Source: Candidatus Hermodarchaeota archaeon (GTDB lineage: Archaea; Asgardarchaeota; Hermodarchaeia; Hermodarchaeales; Hermodarchaeaceae). Taken from it: DNA of 64,000 bases. Below, piece after piece: positions 49,366-59,900 of the stretch. The position numbers were made by a program, and so were the translations under genes. The stretch lies in the NCBI GenBank assembly GCA_016839365.1, contig JAEOUH010000029.1:1-64000 (forward strand), read 5' to 3'. The notes below the pieces were generated by a model, which did not search any database, was not told where the DNA came from, and saw only the letters and a list, made by a program, of their open reading frames with translations. The stretch's first letter is position 1. Every line of letters begins with the position of its first letter.

Positions 49366-52251
49366 TTACAAATTCCGTAGAACTTTGCCGACATTGGTTC
49401 GACCCGCACGGCGGGCGGGGATATACGTTCCAATACTAATTCCAATGAGCACAACCCCAAGAACTGCAAGTAATAATACCCAAGGAATTCCCAGTTGAAA
49501 AGGAATCACATATGGAAAGGGAAAGAGGCCTAGTAGGATAAACATTGAAAGCCAAGAGAAGAAGAACCCAAGAAGTAATGCCACTAAGAAAGATGTGATG
49601 ATGAGCCCTGCAAATTCGCCTACTATTATTGCACTTATTTGTCGCTGAGTACTCCCCACAGCACGCATAATAGCATATTCTGTTTGCCGTTCGCGCACAA
49701 TGATTCCGACAAAGAGAATGAGGGCAATAATGCTGATAATGACACAGGCTAAGAATCCTATAGACAAGAGGCTTATCACCCCTCGATTGAATAGATAGCC
49801 TTCTGGATAATCTTCTTCTAACGAGTAGGTCATGGGAGAGTATACTGCAGTTGGGAAACTAAGATCACTTACTTGTTGATGGACTTGAACAATATCCACG
49901 TTTGCATCAACTTCAGCTAAGATTAGCCGTGTATTAGTCATATTTCGATTGAGTAGGAAATCGCTATTAATTATTGCAAAAAGCTGCGATGATTGGAATT
50001 GAAATCCATTGGTAGGATCTGGAGGTCGAGAAGGATCATTGGGATCGAAATAGCCCAGTCCTGGTGCACTGCGACCTATCCCAGTAATTAGAAATGAAGT
50101 ATCGCCCAATACTCCACCTCCTTGCTGATGAACTGAAATGACTATCCTGCTTCCAATAGTTCTTCCAAGAACTCCTGCCAGAGTGTTGGGAACAATAATT
50201 CCGTCGGTGTGGTTTTGCAAACGTTGAAGAGCCGCAAACGGATCTTCTCCAACCATGCTTGAGAGGTCCCAGTTGCCGGTTCTAGCATAAGATTCAACAT
50301 CAATTCCGTAAAGCGTCAATGAAGTTGAACCAAGGAGCCCATATGTTGCTATAAATGCAGAAGCCGAAAGGATGCCAGGAATAGATAGGATTTCACTTGT
50401 ATGATTATGATGAATTGAATTACTTTCGACTCGCAAATCCCCTCCCATGAAATAGCTAACCTGTGTGAAGGCGTTATCTTGAACTGTTTGAGCTTCGACA
50501 ACAGCGAATACTGAAATTGAGAAGGTAAGGGTTAAAATTAAGAGAAGTGGAACGATTCGTTGACGACGGGTTCGCATACTCTTCTCAAAAATGAAAGACT
50601 TCTCCCCAAATAAAGGTCGGAACCCACGGGTTACTCCCGCTATGATTTGTCGAACGATACGAGACCCAATATCGCTAAAAAGCGCCCATACTACGACTGC
50701 ATAAATGAAAAGGATTGTCGCTATTAATGGAGTTACGGGGAGAAAGAGTAAAGCAATGATAAGAAACCCTAGCAACGCAAACACAGCAATGGCGTAAATG
50801 ATTGTAATGCCGAGGTCAGCTTCAACTTGAGGGGTTGAACCTACCATCGCTTCGTATATTTCAGCCTTGAGAAAGCTTCGAACAGAAATCAATGTGAAGC
50901 TCAACGGGGGAATAATGCATGTGAGAAATGCGACTAGCCAGGTTAGGGGCTCAAGTCTGACATTTACAAGGTAAGTGTAAAAGATTGATGGATTAAATTG
51001 TAAGAACCCTGTTGAAGCAGGGATTAGCGAGCCAACGAGAATGCTGAGAACTACCCCTAAACCAAGGGCTATTGTTCCAATAATGATGAATTCTAGTATG
51101 AAGGCTGCGTAGAGTTGGCGGAAACTGGCGCCTCGAGCACGTAGTATCGCCACCTCCGATTTGCGACCACTCAGAAAGATGTTGGTGGCAAAGATAGTCA
51201 AAAGAATAGAGAGTAAGATGGTTGGTAAGGTTAATACAGCCATTGTTCTTCGCGATTGGCTCGCTGCAATATACTGCTCCAGAAGAACAACTTGATCCTC
51301 ACCCCTCACTGTGATTCTCCCTGTGAACTGTAGTTCCAATTGAGCTTGTAATTCCCGGATCTCAGTGGGTACGTTATCCAATCCAGTCACTGCGATTTCT
51401 TGAGGATTTAGCTGGACAAGGAGTATTGGAAAGAGAGAATTGGCAGTAAGGGTATCCCTCTCAGTTGAATTCAGTTGGGTATAATGCATGATAATGCCAT
51501 CATTCCAACCAAAGACCTTTTCTTGAATAGATCCGAGATGATTTACACGATAAGTTCCAAGAGCTGATGAGAAGAGGAGAGAGTTGCTCCTAGTAATATT
51601 GTAAATACCCACAACTAGGAGATTGGTTGTATTGAAAGGTTGAATATCACTAAATGTTAGTGGTTCTTGGTAGATTGAAGCAATTGTAACATTGATGTAA
51701 GATCCAATCGTTATGGTTTGATTGAGAAATTCACTTGCGTCCTCAATGACTCGTGTACTAACTAGACATTCACCAGGAGCTAATTGGAAAACGCCATCGA
51801 AAGAAAATTGGGAAACTACACGGGTAAGAAAGGCATTTTCAACGAAAAAGGCTTGGAAGTCCTTAATTTCGCGTGTATAGGGATAGGGGAGGTACGTAGT
51901 TGATGAGTTCCAGTCAGTTCCATTTAGAAAACCTATAGACTGATAGAAGATGTCTGAGTCTCGATAAGCGGTTTGTTCTCTACACCAATTCTCAACCTCA
52001 TTGAGTAGCTGGGTATCGATAGGGAAGGTGTATATTTGTTGAATTCCATATTGGTAGGTATTTGAGTTAAAGTAATCAAGTGTTGCCACCTGTGAATCGG
52101 TATCAGTCCACACAAAAACAGATGCAACTAATGCAACCCCGATCATGATACCGATGAGTAAACTGAAGAAACGTGCTTTGTTCTTCCAAACACTATTACC
52201 CACATAGCCTGCTACATACAAGCGACTCCCTGATGAATTTGGAGAAACCAC
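49366..52251 (-). CDS. FtsX/MacB-like ABC permease, paralog of 45323..48328
   Basis: KARFFSLLIGIMIGVALVASVFVWTD; RERQTEYAIMRAVGSTQRQI; YIPARRAGRTNVGKVLRNL. Confidence 0.9.
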   Translation of the reverse strand: MVSPNSSGSRLYVAGYVGNSVWKNKARFFSLLIGIMIGVALVASVFVWTDTDSQVATLDYFNSNTYQYGIQQIYTFPIDTQLLNEVENWCREQTAYRDSDIFYQSIGFLNGTDWNSSTTYLPYPYTREIKDFQAFFVENAFLTRVVSQFSFDGVFQLAPGECLVSTRVIEDASEFLNQTITIGSYINVTIASIYQEPLTFSDIQPFNTTNLLVVGIYNITRSNSLLFSSALGTYRVNHLGSIQEKVFGWNDGIIMHYTQLNSTERDTLTANSLFPILLVQLNPQEIAVTGLDNVPTEIRELQAQLELQFTGRITVRGEDQVVLLEQYIAASQSRRTMAVLTLPTILLSILLTIFATNIFLSGRKSEVAILRARGASFRQLYAAFILEFIIIGTIALGLGVVLSILVGSLIPASTGFLQFNPSIFYTYLVNVRLEPLTWLVAFLTCIIPPLSFTLISVRSFLKAEIYEAMVGSTPQVEADLGITIIYAIAVFALLGFLIIALLFLPVTPLIATILFIYAVVVWALFSDIGSRIVRQIIAGVTRGFRPLFGEKSFIFEKSMRTRRQRIVPLLLILTLTFSISVFAVVEAQTVQDNAFTQVSYFMGGDLRVESNSIHHNHTSEILSIPGILSASAFIATYGLLGSTSLTLYGIDVESYARTGNWDLSSMVGEDPFAALQRLQNHTDGIIVPNTLAGVLGRTIGSRIVISVHQQGGGVLGDTSFLITGIGRSAPGLGYFDPNDPSRPPDPTNGFQFQSSQLFAIINSDFLLNRNMTNTRLILAEVDANVDIVQVHQQVSDLSFPTAVYSPMTYSLEEDYPEGYLFNRGVISLLSIGFLACVIISIIALILFVGIIVRERQTEYAIMRAVGSTQRQISAIIVGEFAGLIITSFLVALLLGFFFSWLSMFILLGLFPFPYVIPFQLGIPWVLLLAVLGVVLIGISIGTYIPARRAGRTNVGKVLRNL

Positions 52252-52277
52252 TGGATGATTAGATCCGGAGGTCAGGA

Positions 52278-53012
52278 TTACTCCTCCTGGGAATCGCTTT
52301 CACGTCCATACATGGATGTATCTGTGTGGAGTCTTCCATGACGGAGGAGAAGAATTCGGTCGGCGGAGCCCGCAACTTCGGGGTCGTGGGTTGCAACGAC
52401 CACGGCTTTTTGATGTTCATGAGCTAATTTTTGAAATAACCTAATAATCTCAATCCCTGTGGCTGTATCTAGGTTTCCAGTCGGTTCATCAGCAAGAAGG
52501 AGGACTGGATTGTTCGCAATAGCTCGCGCGAATGCGATTCGCTGCATTTGGCCCCCTGACATTTGCGTTGGATATTGTTCAGCAAACTCACGCATTCCCA
52601 CTAAGTCGAGTAAATCCAGAGCCCGTGATATTCGCTCATATTTAGAGACATTAGCAAATATCATTGGTACCTCAACATTTTCACGGGCATTCATAATATC
52701 AAGAAGATAGAAGCCTTGAAAGACGATACCAATCTTGTCCCGACGGAGTTTGGAAAGGGCCCTGTCCTCCAAACCATTAACAGGTAATCCATCGATGCTT
52801 ATATCACCCGTTGTTGGCGAGTCCAATAATGCCATGAGGTTTATGAGGGTTGTTTTACCACTTCCAGAGGCGCCCACAATAGCGACAAATTCGCCTGCTG
52901 TAACGGAGAAGTCAAGACCCTTTAGCACTTCAATTTTAATATCTCCGTCCTCATATGTCTTGAAGACCTTGTCACATTGAACTATGATGGTTTTTTTGAC
53001 CAATCTCGACAC
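52278..53012 (-). CDS. ABC transporter ATP-binding protein (LolD/MacB type)
   Basis: IVGASGSGKTTLINLMALLDSPTTGDISIDG; MSGGQMQRIAFARAIANNPVLLLADEPTGNLDTATG. Confidence 0.95.
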   Translation of the reverse strand: MSRLVKKTIIVQCDKVFKTYEDGDIKIEVLKGLDFSVTAGEFVAIVGASGSGKTTLINLMALLDSPTTGDISIDGLPVNGLEDRALSKLRRDKIGIVFQGFYLLDIMNARENVEVPMIFANVSKYERISRALDLLDLVGMREFAEQYPTQMSGGQMQRIAFARAIANNPVLLLADEPTGNLDTATGIEIIRLFQKLAHEHQKAVVVATHDPEVAGSADRILLLRHGRLHTDTSMYGRESDSQEE

Positions 53013-53157
53013 CGTTGTCCAGCAGCAGGAGATTATAACGTGTAAATGTGTTCAGCAATCCCAGTTCACGCTTTAAATTGCTGGCATGTACAACGTTCAT
53101 AATTAGAAGCTTCCGGTTGCTGCAGAATCCGTTAAATAGCCTCCAGCGTAATTCCAG

Positions 53158-54099
53158 TCAAAACTTTGATAATACTGATTTTCCAAAGCTTTTGATCTGA
53201 TTGATTTCCTGCCTATGAGGAAACATGAAGATAAGGTGCTCTACGCCAATCGCTTCGAATTCGCGTAACCGGGTTAGAATTTGATTTGCGGTGCCCCAAA
53301 GTGCTTTGGCAATCCGTTCTCGAAAGTCCTCAATAGAGATATTTCGTGTTTTAGCAGTCTCAACGACTGCTGCGTCTTTTTCTTCTTCAGTGTCAAATAT
53401 TCGTGTCCACAAGCCCAATGATTTCTGAATATCAGACATCTCTCGTCCATATTTCTTACATAGCTCTGCAAGCCGAGTAAAGCGGGTGGCAAGTTCATCC
53501 GGAGTGCTCATCCACGCAAAATTAATTCCGTCACCATATTTTGCCGTAGCACGAAGCATGAATTCTTTGCCATTTTGAGCCCCTACCCAAATTGGCATAG
53601 GTTTCTGAAGGGGCTTCGGGAAGGCAATGATATCTTCGACTTGATAGTGTTTACCGGTAAAGGTGAAACGTTCAGAGGTCCATATACCGCGGATGATCTG
53701 AATCGCTTCATTCATCTGGTCTATTCGAGTTTTAGCTGAAGGAAAAGGATATCCATAAGCCTTGTATTCGATTTCTTTCCATCCAGCGCCGATGCCAAAT
53801 TCTAAGCGTCCACCTGATAAGACATCTAAGGTGGCAGCCATCTTAGCGGTTAAAGCAGGATTTCGATAACTTTGACAAAAGACCATGCTGCCTACACGAA
53901 CATTCTTGTTCTGTTGAGTAAGTGCCGTCATCAGAAGCCATGGATCCAGGAGAATTCGATCTGTGGAATCCTTATCCAACATAAAATGATCTGAAAACCA
54001 TATAGTGGAAAACCCATTCTTCAACGCAACATCTGTAATAGCAGAAACATCATCGAAGGTATGCCCAAACTGAGGTTCGATCTGAATACCAAATTTCAA
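53158..54099 (-). CDS. LLM-class (F420-dependent type) oxidoreductase
   Basis: FSTIWFSDHFML, VRVGSMVFCQSYRNPALTAKMAATLDVLSGGRLEFGIGAGWKEIEYKAYGYPFPS. Confidence 0.9.
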   Translation of the reverse strand: MKFGIQIEPQFGHTFDDVSAITDVALKNGFSTIWFSDHFMLDKDSTDRILLDPWLLMTALTQQNKNVRVGSMVFCQSYRNPALTAKMAATLDVLSGGRLEFGIGAGWKEIEYKAYGYPFPSAKTRIDQMNEAIQIIRGIWTSERFTFTGKHYQVEDIIAFPKPLQKPMPIWVGAQNGKEFMLRATAKYGDGINFAWMSTPDELATRFTRLAELCKKYGREMSDIQKSLGLWTRIFDTEEEKDAAVVETAKTRNISIEDFRERIAKALWGTANQILTRLREFEAIGVEHLIFMFPHRQEINQIKSFGKSVLSKF

Positions 54100-54216
54100 T
54101 TCTTATCACCAGCCTGCATATATCAAGAGTAATTTCAAACACGGTTGGTGAGTTCGGCTTAAATACTATAAATTTGCTAGCCCTGACCAACTGCTTTCAT
54201 TTAAGGTGCTTACTGC

Positions 54217-55653
54217 ATGCTTGAAAAACTCCAAGCTGCTGTCTCGTTGGGTGAAAAATTAGGGGCAGATTTTGTCGAAGCCCGTTTTGATGATTTGACC
54301 TTGCGCACGTTACGTCGAATTAAGACGAAGAAAGACGATACCTGGAAAGACATCATGTTAAAGTCTCGAACAGGAACTGGAATTATTTGCTACTTCGATG
54401 GCACCCCTGGTTATTCCTTTACCGCAAGCGAGGATCTAAAGGACATTGAAGAAACGGTTACTCGCGCTTATGGAATGGCAAAAGCCGCCTCTACAGCAGC
54501 CACCCTAAAACTCGACTTTGATAGAAGACCTACTGTAAAAAGTCGGTCCAGTGATTCACTTTCTGTGAAAATACATCCAAAGACCAAAGGGCAAGATTAC
54601 AAGATGGACTTGATCAACCGAATGGTAGACACGGCCTTTGATGTTGGAAAGGAAATTGAAAACATTACAGGCGCTTATGGTGAACTGACTGGTCAAAAGC
54701 TCTTCACCAATAGCGAAGCATCAATAATCAAATGGGAATTTCTTCTGGTTGACATGATGTGCCGGGTCACTTCCAAAGCGTCCTCAGGTGCTCTCGTCTT
54801 TGGATCTGAACGGAATGCAGGAAGCCTTGGGCTTGAAGCATATAATCGAAAAGGAAGCACGCCAGAAGAAGTCGGGAAAAAAGCTGCAATGTTTGCAGCA
54901 GAACAAATTCAAGCGAAACCCTGCCCAGCAGGGAAGTTTGCAACCCTCATTGATAATGAACTGGCAGGAGTTCTAGCTCATGAGAGCTTTGGCCACCTCA
55001 GTGAAGCTGATTTCGTTACCATGGGGGCCTCACCCTTAGCAGGGAAAATCGGTAATATGCTTGGAACTAAACATGCGACAATTGTAGATGGAGGGAACCC
55101 CGATATCAAAAAGGAGGGAGGTATGTGGTTACCCTTCGATGATCAGGGCATTCGAGCAAATATGACAACGATTCTTGACCGGGGAATATTCAAACATTAT
55201 CTCCATAACCGTGGCACCGCACAACAATTAGAGCAGGAACCAACAGGTAATTGCCGAGCAGTGCACTTCGGTTTCATGCCCATTCCGCGTATGACAAATA
55301 CCTACTTCAAGCCAGGGGATCTTACTGAAGAAGAGGCCCTTGAACAATTAGGAACGGGTATTTACGCGATTCAAACCTCAGGTGGACAGGTGGAAAGAGA
55401 TGGGAGTTTTCTGTTTAAGGCTGACAGAGGATATTGGGTTGAACATGGCGAAATCCAACACCCAATCCTTGAAGTCTCATTATCTGGCAACATCTTGGAA
55501 CTCTTACAACATATTGAAGGTGCTACACGTGACATCGGTTTATGGGGCTCGTACTTTGGCGGATGTGGGAAATTCGGGCAATATCCACTCCCCGCAGGAA
55601 TTGGAGGACCTAAACTTCTCATTCAAAATGTAACCTTTGGAGGAAAAGCATAG
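54217..55653 (+). CDS. tldD: TldD-family metalloprotease-like protein
   Basis: ELAGVLAHESFGHLSEADFV (HExxxH), TMGASPLAGKIGNMLGTKHATIVDGG. Confidence 0.93.
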   Translation: MLEKLQAAVSLGEKLGADFVEARFDDLTLRTLRRIKTKKDDTWKDIMLKSRTGTGIICYFDGTPGYSFTASEDLKDIEETVTRAYGMAKAASTAATLKLDFDRRPTVKSRSSDSLSVKIHPKTKGQDYKMDLINRMVDTAFDVGKEIENITGAYGELTGQKLFTNSEASIIKWEFLLVDMMCRVTSKASSGALVFGSERNAGSLGLEAYNRKGSTPEEVGKKAAMFAAEQIQAKPCPAGKFATLIDNELAGVLAHESFGHLSEADFVTMGASPLAGKIGNMLGTKHATIVDGGNPDIKKEGGMWLPFDDQGIRANMTTILDRGIFKHYLHNRGTAQQLEQEPTGNCRAVHFGFMPIPRMTNTYFKPGDLTEEEALEQLGTGIYAIQTSGGQVERDGSFLFKADRGYWVEHGEIQHPILEVSLSGNILELLQHIEGATRDIGLWGSYFGGCGKFGQYPLPAGIGGPKLLIQNVTFGGKA

Positions 55654-55669
55654 GAGGAGGTTCCAAGGT

Positions 55670-57061
55670 ATGGAATTCGATGAAATCAAGGATGCCTTAT
55701 TATCTGAAGTTGATACAGGCTTAAAATTTGCGAATTCTTTGGACAAAGCGGCTGAATTTGAAATCTACCTTTACTATCGAAGTAAATCGAATGTTGAAAT
55801 TAAGCAAGGCGTTGTCGAAGCGACGGACGGCATAGTCGCAGGCACCGCTGTGCGTGCCACCCGAGATCAGAAACTAAGTTTTGCATCCTCAAGTGGCATC
55901 TCATCTAATCACGTCAAAAGGGCCTTGCAGGATGCCATTTCGAGCTTGAAAGCAACCTCTGAAAAAGATACTCGGTTTAAGGGATTTTGCGAACCCAAAC
56001 CTCCAGGAAAAGAAGGTAAATTCGCCCCTGAGATCTTAGAGCTTACAACTGACGACTTGGTAGGATATTCACTCCAATTGATAGGTAATATGACTAAGGC
56101 CAATGGAAGACTTCTAGCCGCTGTTGGATGTGAGAAGACCTGGGGTGGCTTCGCTATTGGGAATTCACTGGGCCTTCAACAGGCTTCTACATCGGCACAT
56201 AATGCCTGCAGTGCCTATGCAATGGCTATTGATGGGGAAGAACGAAGGACCGGTTCAGAAGAACTAGTTACCCGCGATAAAGCCTTAGACGTCTCTGGCA
56301 TAGGCGAAAAAGCGGCAGAAAAGGCCCTTAGCCTACTTGGTGCCAAGAAATTGGGGCAAACGACAACCCTTCCCACATTATGGGTGCCATGGGCTGCAGC
56401 GAGTTATATCCTTTCAAGTCTTCAGCAGGCTACCAAAGGGTCTACTGTTGTGGAGGGCTTATCACCTCTCCGGGAAAAACAAGGTGAAAAAATTGCTCAT
56501 CCTAATTTTTCACTAGTTGATGATGGTCAAAACCCATTAGGAATTGAGACTGAAGCCATTGATGCTGAAGGCCATCCCCAAGGTCGAACTGTGATTGTTA
56601 AGAATGGAATGCTGAAAAGCTTCATTTTTGATTCATATTATGGACGGATTGCTGGAAAAGCTTCGACTGGTAATTGTGCACGTTCCGGAGGACCGTTTGG
56701 TTCACGTTTGCCATATGAAGATGCACCTTCGATTTTTAGTAAGAACTTAGAAGTGGCAGCAGGAAAGCAGTCGGAGGAGGAGCTAATCGCATCCATTGAT
56801 GGTCAGGGATTGTTGATTACTGACATCCCCATCGGAATTTTTCATAGCTCGGTTGAAACGGGTGAATTTTCAGCTGTTGCTAGTTCAGTATTTCTCATCG
56901 AGGATGGCGAGAAAAAACGACCATTGGAACCTGTGTCAATTGCAGGAAACTTCTACAAGGGGCTAGAACAACTTCTCGGTGTCGGTAATAACATTGAAAT
57001 CACTTCACTCTTTGTAACAACTCCCAGCTTACTCATCGATGGGATTTCGGTAACGGGGTAG
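55670..57061 (+). CDS. pmbA: PmbA/TldE-family protein (ORF extends to 55637, overlapping tldD)
   Basis: Directly downstream of tldD; GTAVRATRDQKLSFASSSG; STGNCARSGG...FHSSVETGEFSAVASSVFLIEDGEKKRPLEPVSIAGNFY. Confidence 0.9.
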   Translation: MEFDEIKDALLSEVDTGLKFANSLDKAAEFEIYLYYRSKSNVEIKQGVVEATDGIVAGTAVRATRDQKLSFASSSGISSNHVKRALQDAISSLKATSEKDTRFKGFCEPKPPGKEGKFAPEILELTTDDLVGYSLQLIGNMTKANGRLLAAVGCEKTWGGFAIGNSLGLQQASTSAHNACSAYAMAIDGEERRTGSEELVTRDKALDVSGIGEKAAEKALSLLGAKKLGQTTTLPTLWVPWAAASYILSSLQQATKGSTVVEGLSPLREKQGEKIAHPNFSLVDDGQNPLGIETEAIDAEGHPQGRTVIVKNGMLKSFIFDSYYGRIAGKASTGNCARSGGPFGSRLPYEDAPSIFSKNLEVAAGKQSEEELIASIDGQGLLITDIPIGIFHSSVETGEFSAVASSVFLIEDGEKKRPLEPVSIAGNFYKGLEQLLGVGNNIEITSLFVTTPSLLIDGISVTG

Positions 57062-57163
57062 ACAGCCCTTTCAGACTTATGCTATTATTTTTGCCAACCC
57101 CTGTGAACCGATAGTTTTATCGAAGTTAACACCACCGATTCCTTTTGAGGAGCCTGCATACCC

Positions 57164-58195
57164 ATGTCAGATAAGTTATCTTCCATTGTATCTGAGGTCA
57201 AGGACTACTGGGGTCTCCGTCGCAAACAACCCATTGGGCAATTGGTAACCATACTGCGAAATGAGGGATTCAAATGTCCACATGTGCTCTCATCCATTGG
57301 AGAAGACTCGGCGGCAATCGACCTTGGTGGCGATAATCTCATTTTACTTTCCACAGATGCGGTCATTCCCGAATTAGCACAATCCAAACCTTATGTGGCA
57401 GGATACGCTGCAATCCTTGTAAACGTAAACGACATCTATGCAGCAGGAGGACGACCAATCGTAGCGATGGTGAATATTGCTTTCACTGAAATGAATGCCG
57501 GGGTGAAGATCATGGAGGGCATTTGTGAAGCAGGGCAGAAATTTAAAGTTGAAGTTGTACGTGGACACACGACACCTGATGCGCCCATTAATAGCGTCAG
57601 CGCATCAATTTGTGGAACTGTTCCCCGAGACTCCTATATCAGCGCCGGAGGAGCGCAGCCTGGGGACGACTTAATTCTCGCAGTGGATTTGAAAGGACGT
57701 ATCTCTCCTAATTACGAGTACGGGTGGGATACCAGCACACTAAAACCATCAAAGGAAATTCTGAAACGTTATGAAGCAATGCGTGTTCTTGCTCAAAAAC
57801 AGCTACTCACAGCATCAAAGGATCTAAGCAATGGTGGCATAATCGGAACAACACTATTGATGATAGAATATGCCCAAAAGGGAGCAACCATCGATTTATC
57901 AGCTATTCCCACTCCGAAGGAGATTGACCTCGCAAATTGGTTGAAGATGTACATTTCGACTGGATTTGTAGTCTCTACCATTCCAGAGAATGCTGAAACA
58001 GTATTATCCATCTTTGAAGGTCATGAGCTTTCAGCTCGCAAGATTGGAACTGTGAATAACACAAAAAAACTCAGGATTCAACTCGAAGAGGACATGATTA
58101 CTGTATTTGATTTTGCTCAAGAATCAATTGTAGCCCCTCCACCCCCACCTCAACTTAACCGTATTATAACTCGCAAGTTGAAGAAGGTAAAGTGA
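57164..58195 (+). CDS. AIR synthase (PurM/HypE/ThiL)-related protein
   Basis: IGEDSAAIDLGGDNLILLSTDAVIPEL...YAAILVNVNDIYAAGGRPIVAMVNIAF; SNGGIIGTTLLMIE. Confidence 0.85.
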   Translation: MSDKLSSIVSEVKDYWGLRRKQPIGQLVTILRNEGFKCPHVLSSIGEDSAAIDLGGDNLILLSTDAVIPELAQSKPYVAGYAAILVNVNDIYAAGGRPIVAMVNIAFTEMNAGVKIMEGICEAGQKFKVEVVRGHTTPDAPINSVSASICGTVPRDSYISAGGAQPGDDLILAVDLKGRISPNYEYGWDTSTLKPSKEILKRYEAMRVLAQKQLLTASKDLSNGGIIGTTLLMIEYAQKGATIDLSAIPTPKEIDLANWLKMYISTGFVVSTIPENAETVLSIFEGHELSARKIGTVNNTKKLRIQLEEDMITVFDFAQESIVAPPPPPQLNRIITRKLKKVK

Positions 58196-58263
58196 CAGGA
58201 GACCCTAACCATAAATAGAAGAAAGTTCATGCAAATGTATACGGACAACACAGGGTGAGTATA

Positions 58264-58866
58264 ATGGCAACCGAGAAGCCACCTGAAAAGGATTACGAAA
58301 CTGAAGTATCAAAAGCAGTAAAGAGCATTCAAAAAATAGTCAAAGACGTTATTAAAGAACTCGAAAATCAGCGCGAACTCAATACAACTGCAGAATCGCG
58401 TATTGCAGAATTAACTCGCGAACTCGCTAACAAAACAGCAACCAACGAGCGATTAGAAAGAACCATTGGTGAGTTGAAGGAATCAGCGGATCAGACAACA
58501 GATCTGATGGTGAAAAACAAAGCACTAGAATCTGAGCTCAACGCAATCAAGACTCAATTAGAAAAAATGTCCGACACCTACAAGGAATTAGTTACAGAAC
58601 AGGAAGCCACAATTCCCGTTCAAGAATTGCTAGCCCTATACATCGCATTGCTAGAGGATGTCTTTTATGCCCAACCACACGCAAAGACTCTGTTCCTTTT
58701 GCACGGTCGGAAGAAGGAAATGACCCGCGATGAAATCACTAAGACTGCAGGACATGAAGCGACGGCAATTAGAAAAGCGCTGGGAGACCTTGCCCGGGCG
58801 AATTTAATCGATTACAATGTAGAAACCGGTAACGCGAAATTAAAGAAGCGCCTTTATCCGACTTAG
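58264..58866 (+). CDS. Coiled-coil protein with C-terminal winged-helix-like domain
   Basis: Heptad-rich N-terminus; C-terminus KEMTRDEITKTAGHEATAIRKALGDLARANLIDYNVETGNAKLKKRLYPT. ATG at 58264 (ORF start 58255). Confidence 0.7.
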   Translation: MATEKPPEKDYETEVSKAVKSIQKIVKDVIKELENQRELNTTAESRIAELTRELANKTATNERLERTIGELKESADQTTDLMVKNKALESELNAIKTQLEKMSDTYKELVTEQEATIPVQELLALYIALLEDVFYAQPHAKTLFLLHGRKKEMTRDEITKTAGHEATAIRKALGDLARANLIDYNVETGNAKLKKRLYPT

Positions 58867-59873
58867 ATCTTCATATCTGTCAACAACTGGTTGAAACGCG
58901 GTAAATTGTGGAGATTCGTAGTTAATGCGCAAAGATAGCGACTGAGTTCCGTGTGGATGATGCGTTCCGAATCAGACAAGGTTTTACTATCCGTTGCCTG
59001 ATCAACGAGTTCTCGGGCACTGCGATGGACTACACCCACAACGCGTTTTTCGACGTCAGCGGGTCCCCAATCAAATGCACGGAGACCCCGCTTTGCCTCA
59101 CTAATACTCGCTTTTACTGAATTATTTTGCAACGCATTAGCAAGTTGATCATAGAATTCGCTCGCTGTTCCCGCGATTTGATTTTGTTCTCGACTGGTTA
59201 AGTCGTTTCCAAGCGTTCCTCTTCGCGACAGTTCTTGTAAGAGACCAGCACAGGGGGCTTCAGCAAGAAATCGTCGAATAAGGTTGTAAAACACTTGCCC
59301 GGCAATATGTGTGACTTCGCTTATCACTTCTCGGGGTTCACTATAACGGAACAGTTCTCGACAGGACTCAAACCAGTAATTGGGTAGCAAAAGATGGCTT
59401 CGACTCGAGTATTTATCCAGTAGTTGCTGAAGGAGAGGAAGCTGTTTTTCCGGATCGAAAATGGAAAGGCGCCGCTGAAAAGGTTTTCCAGTAAGACCAG
59501 CGAGATCCGCACTCGCTTCAGTGATAAGCTGCTGAGTGGTTAAAAGAGGTTCCTTCAAATCCTCTTTTAGGATCGCCTGTTCTCGAGATTTCGAATACGA
59601 ATCCAGTGCAGTTTCTATACGCTTGAGATGGGTGAGAATCACTTTAATCGTATCATCTACAAATGAGGAGCCAGATGTTGCTGAGTTATTTCCCGAGTTG
59701 CCCAGAGTTCGCTTCACGGATTCTCGCACCGCTCGAACTCCACTTGCGAGCTGGTCAATTTGTTTCGACTCTAAACCGCCTTCAGCTTCAATGGTGATGA
59801 GGGCATGAATCAGGGTGGAGTTGACCGTGGTGAGTATGAGGATACGTTCCAGCAATTCTTCGGCCGTAATCAA
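58863..59873 (-). CDS. Predicted all-helical protein of the tubulin/FtsZ-like locus, hypothetical
   Basis: 336-aa helix-rich ORF 27 nt downstream of the tubulin-like gene, same strand. Confidence 0.75.
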   Translation of the reverse strand: MITAEELLERILILTTVNSTLIHALITIEAEGGLESKQIDQLASGVRAVRESVKRTLGNSGNNSATSGSSFVDDTIKVILTHLKRIETALDSYSKSREQAILKEDLKEPLLTTQQLITEASADLAGLTGKPFQRRLSIFDPEKQLPLLQQLLDKYSSRSHLLLPNYWFESCRELFRYSEPREVISEVTHIAGQVFYNLIRRFLAEAPCAGLLQELSRRGTLGNDLTSREQNQIAGTASEFYDQLANALQNNSVKASISEAKRGLRAFDWGPADVEKRVVGVVHRSARELVDQATDSKTLSDSERIIHTELSRYLCALTTNLHNLPRFNQLLTDMKI

Positions 59874-59900
59874 AGGTCTTCTCCCCCGTTATGGCCTCGC

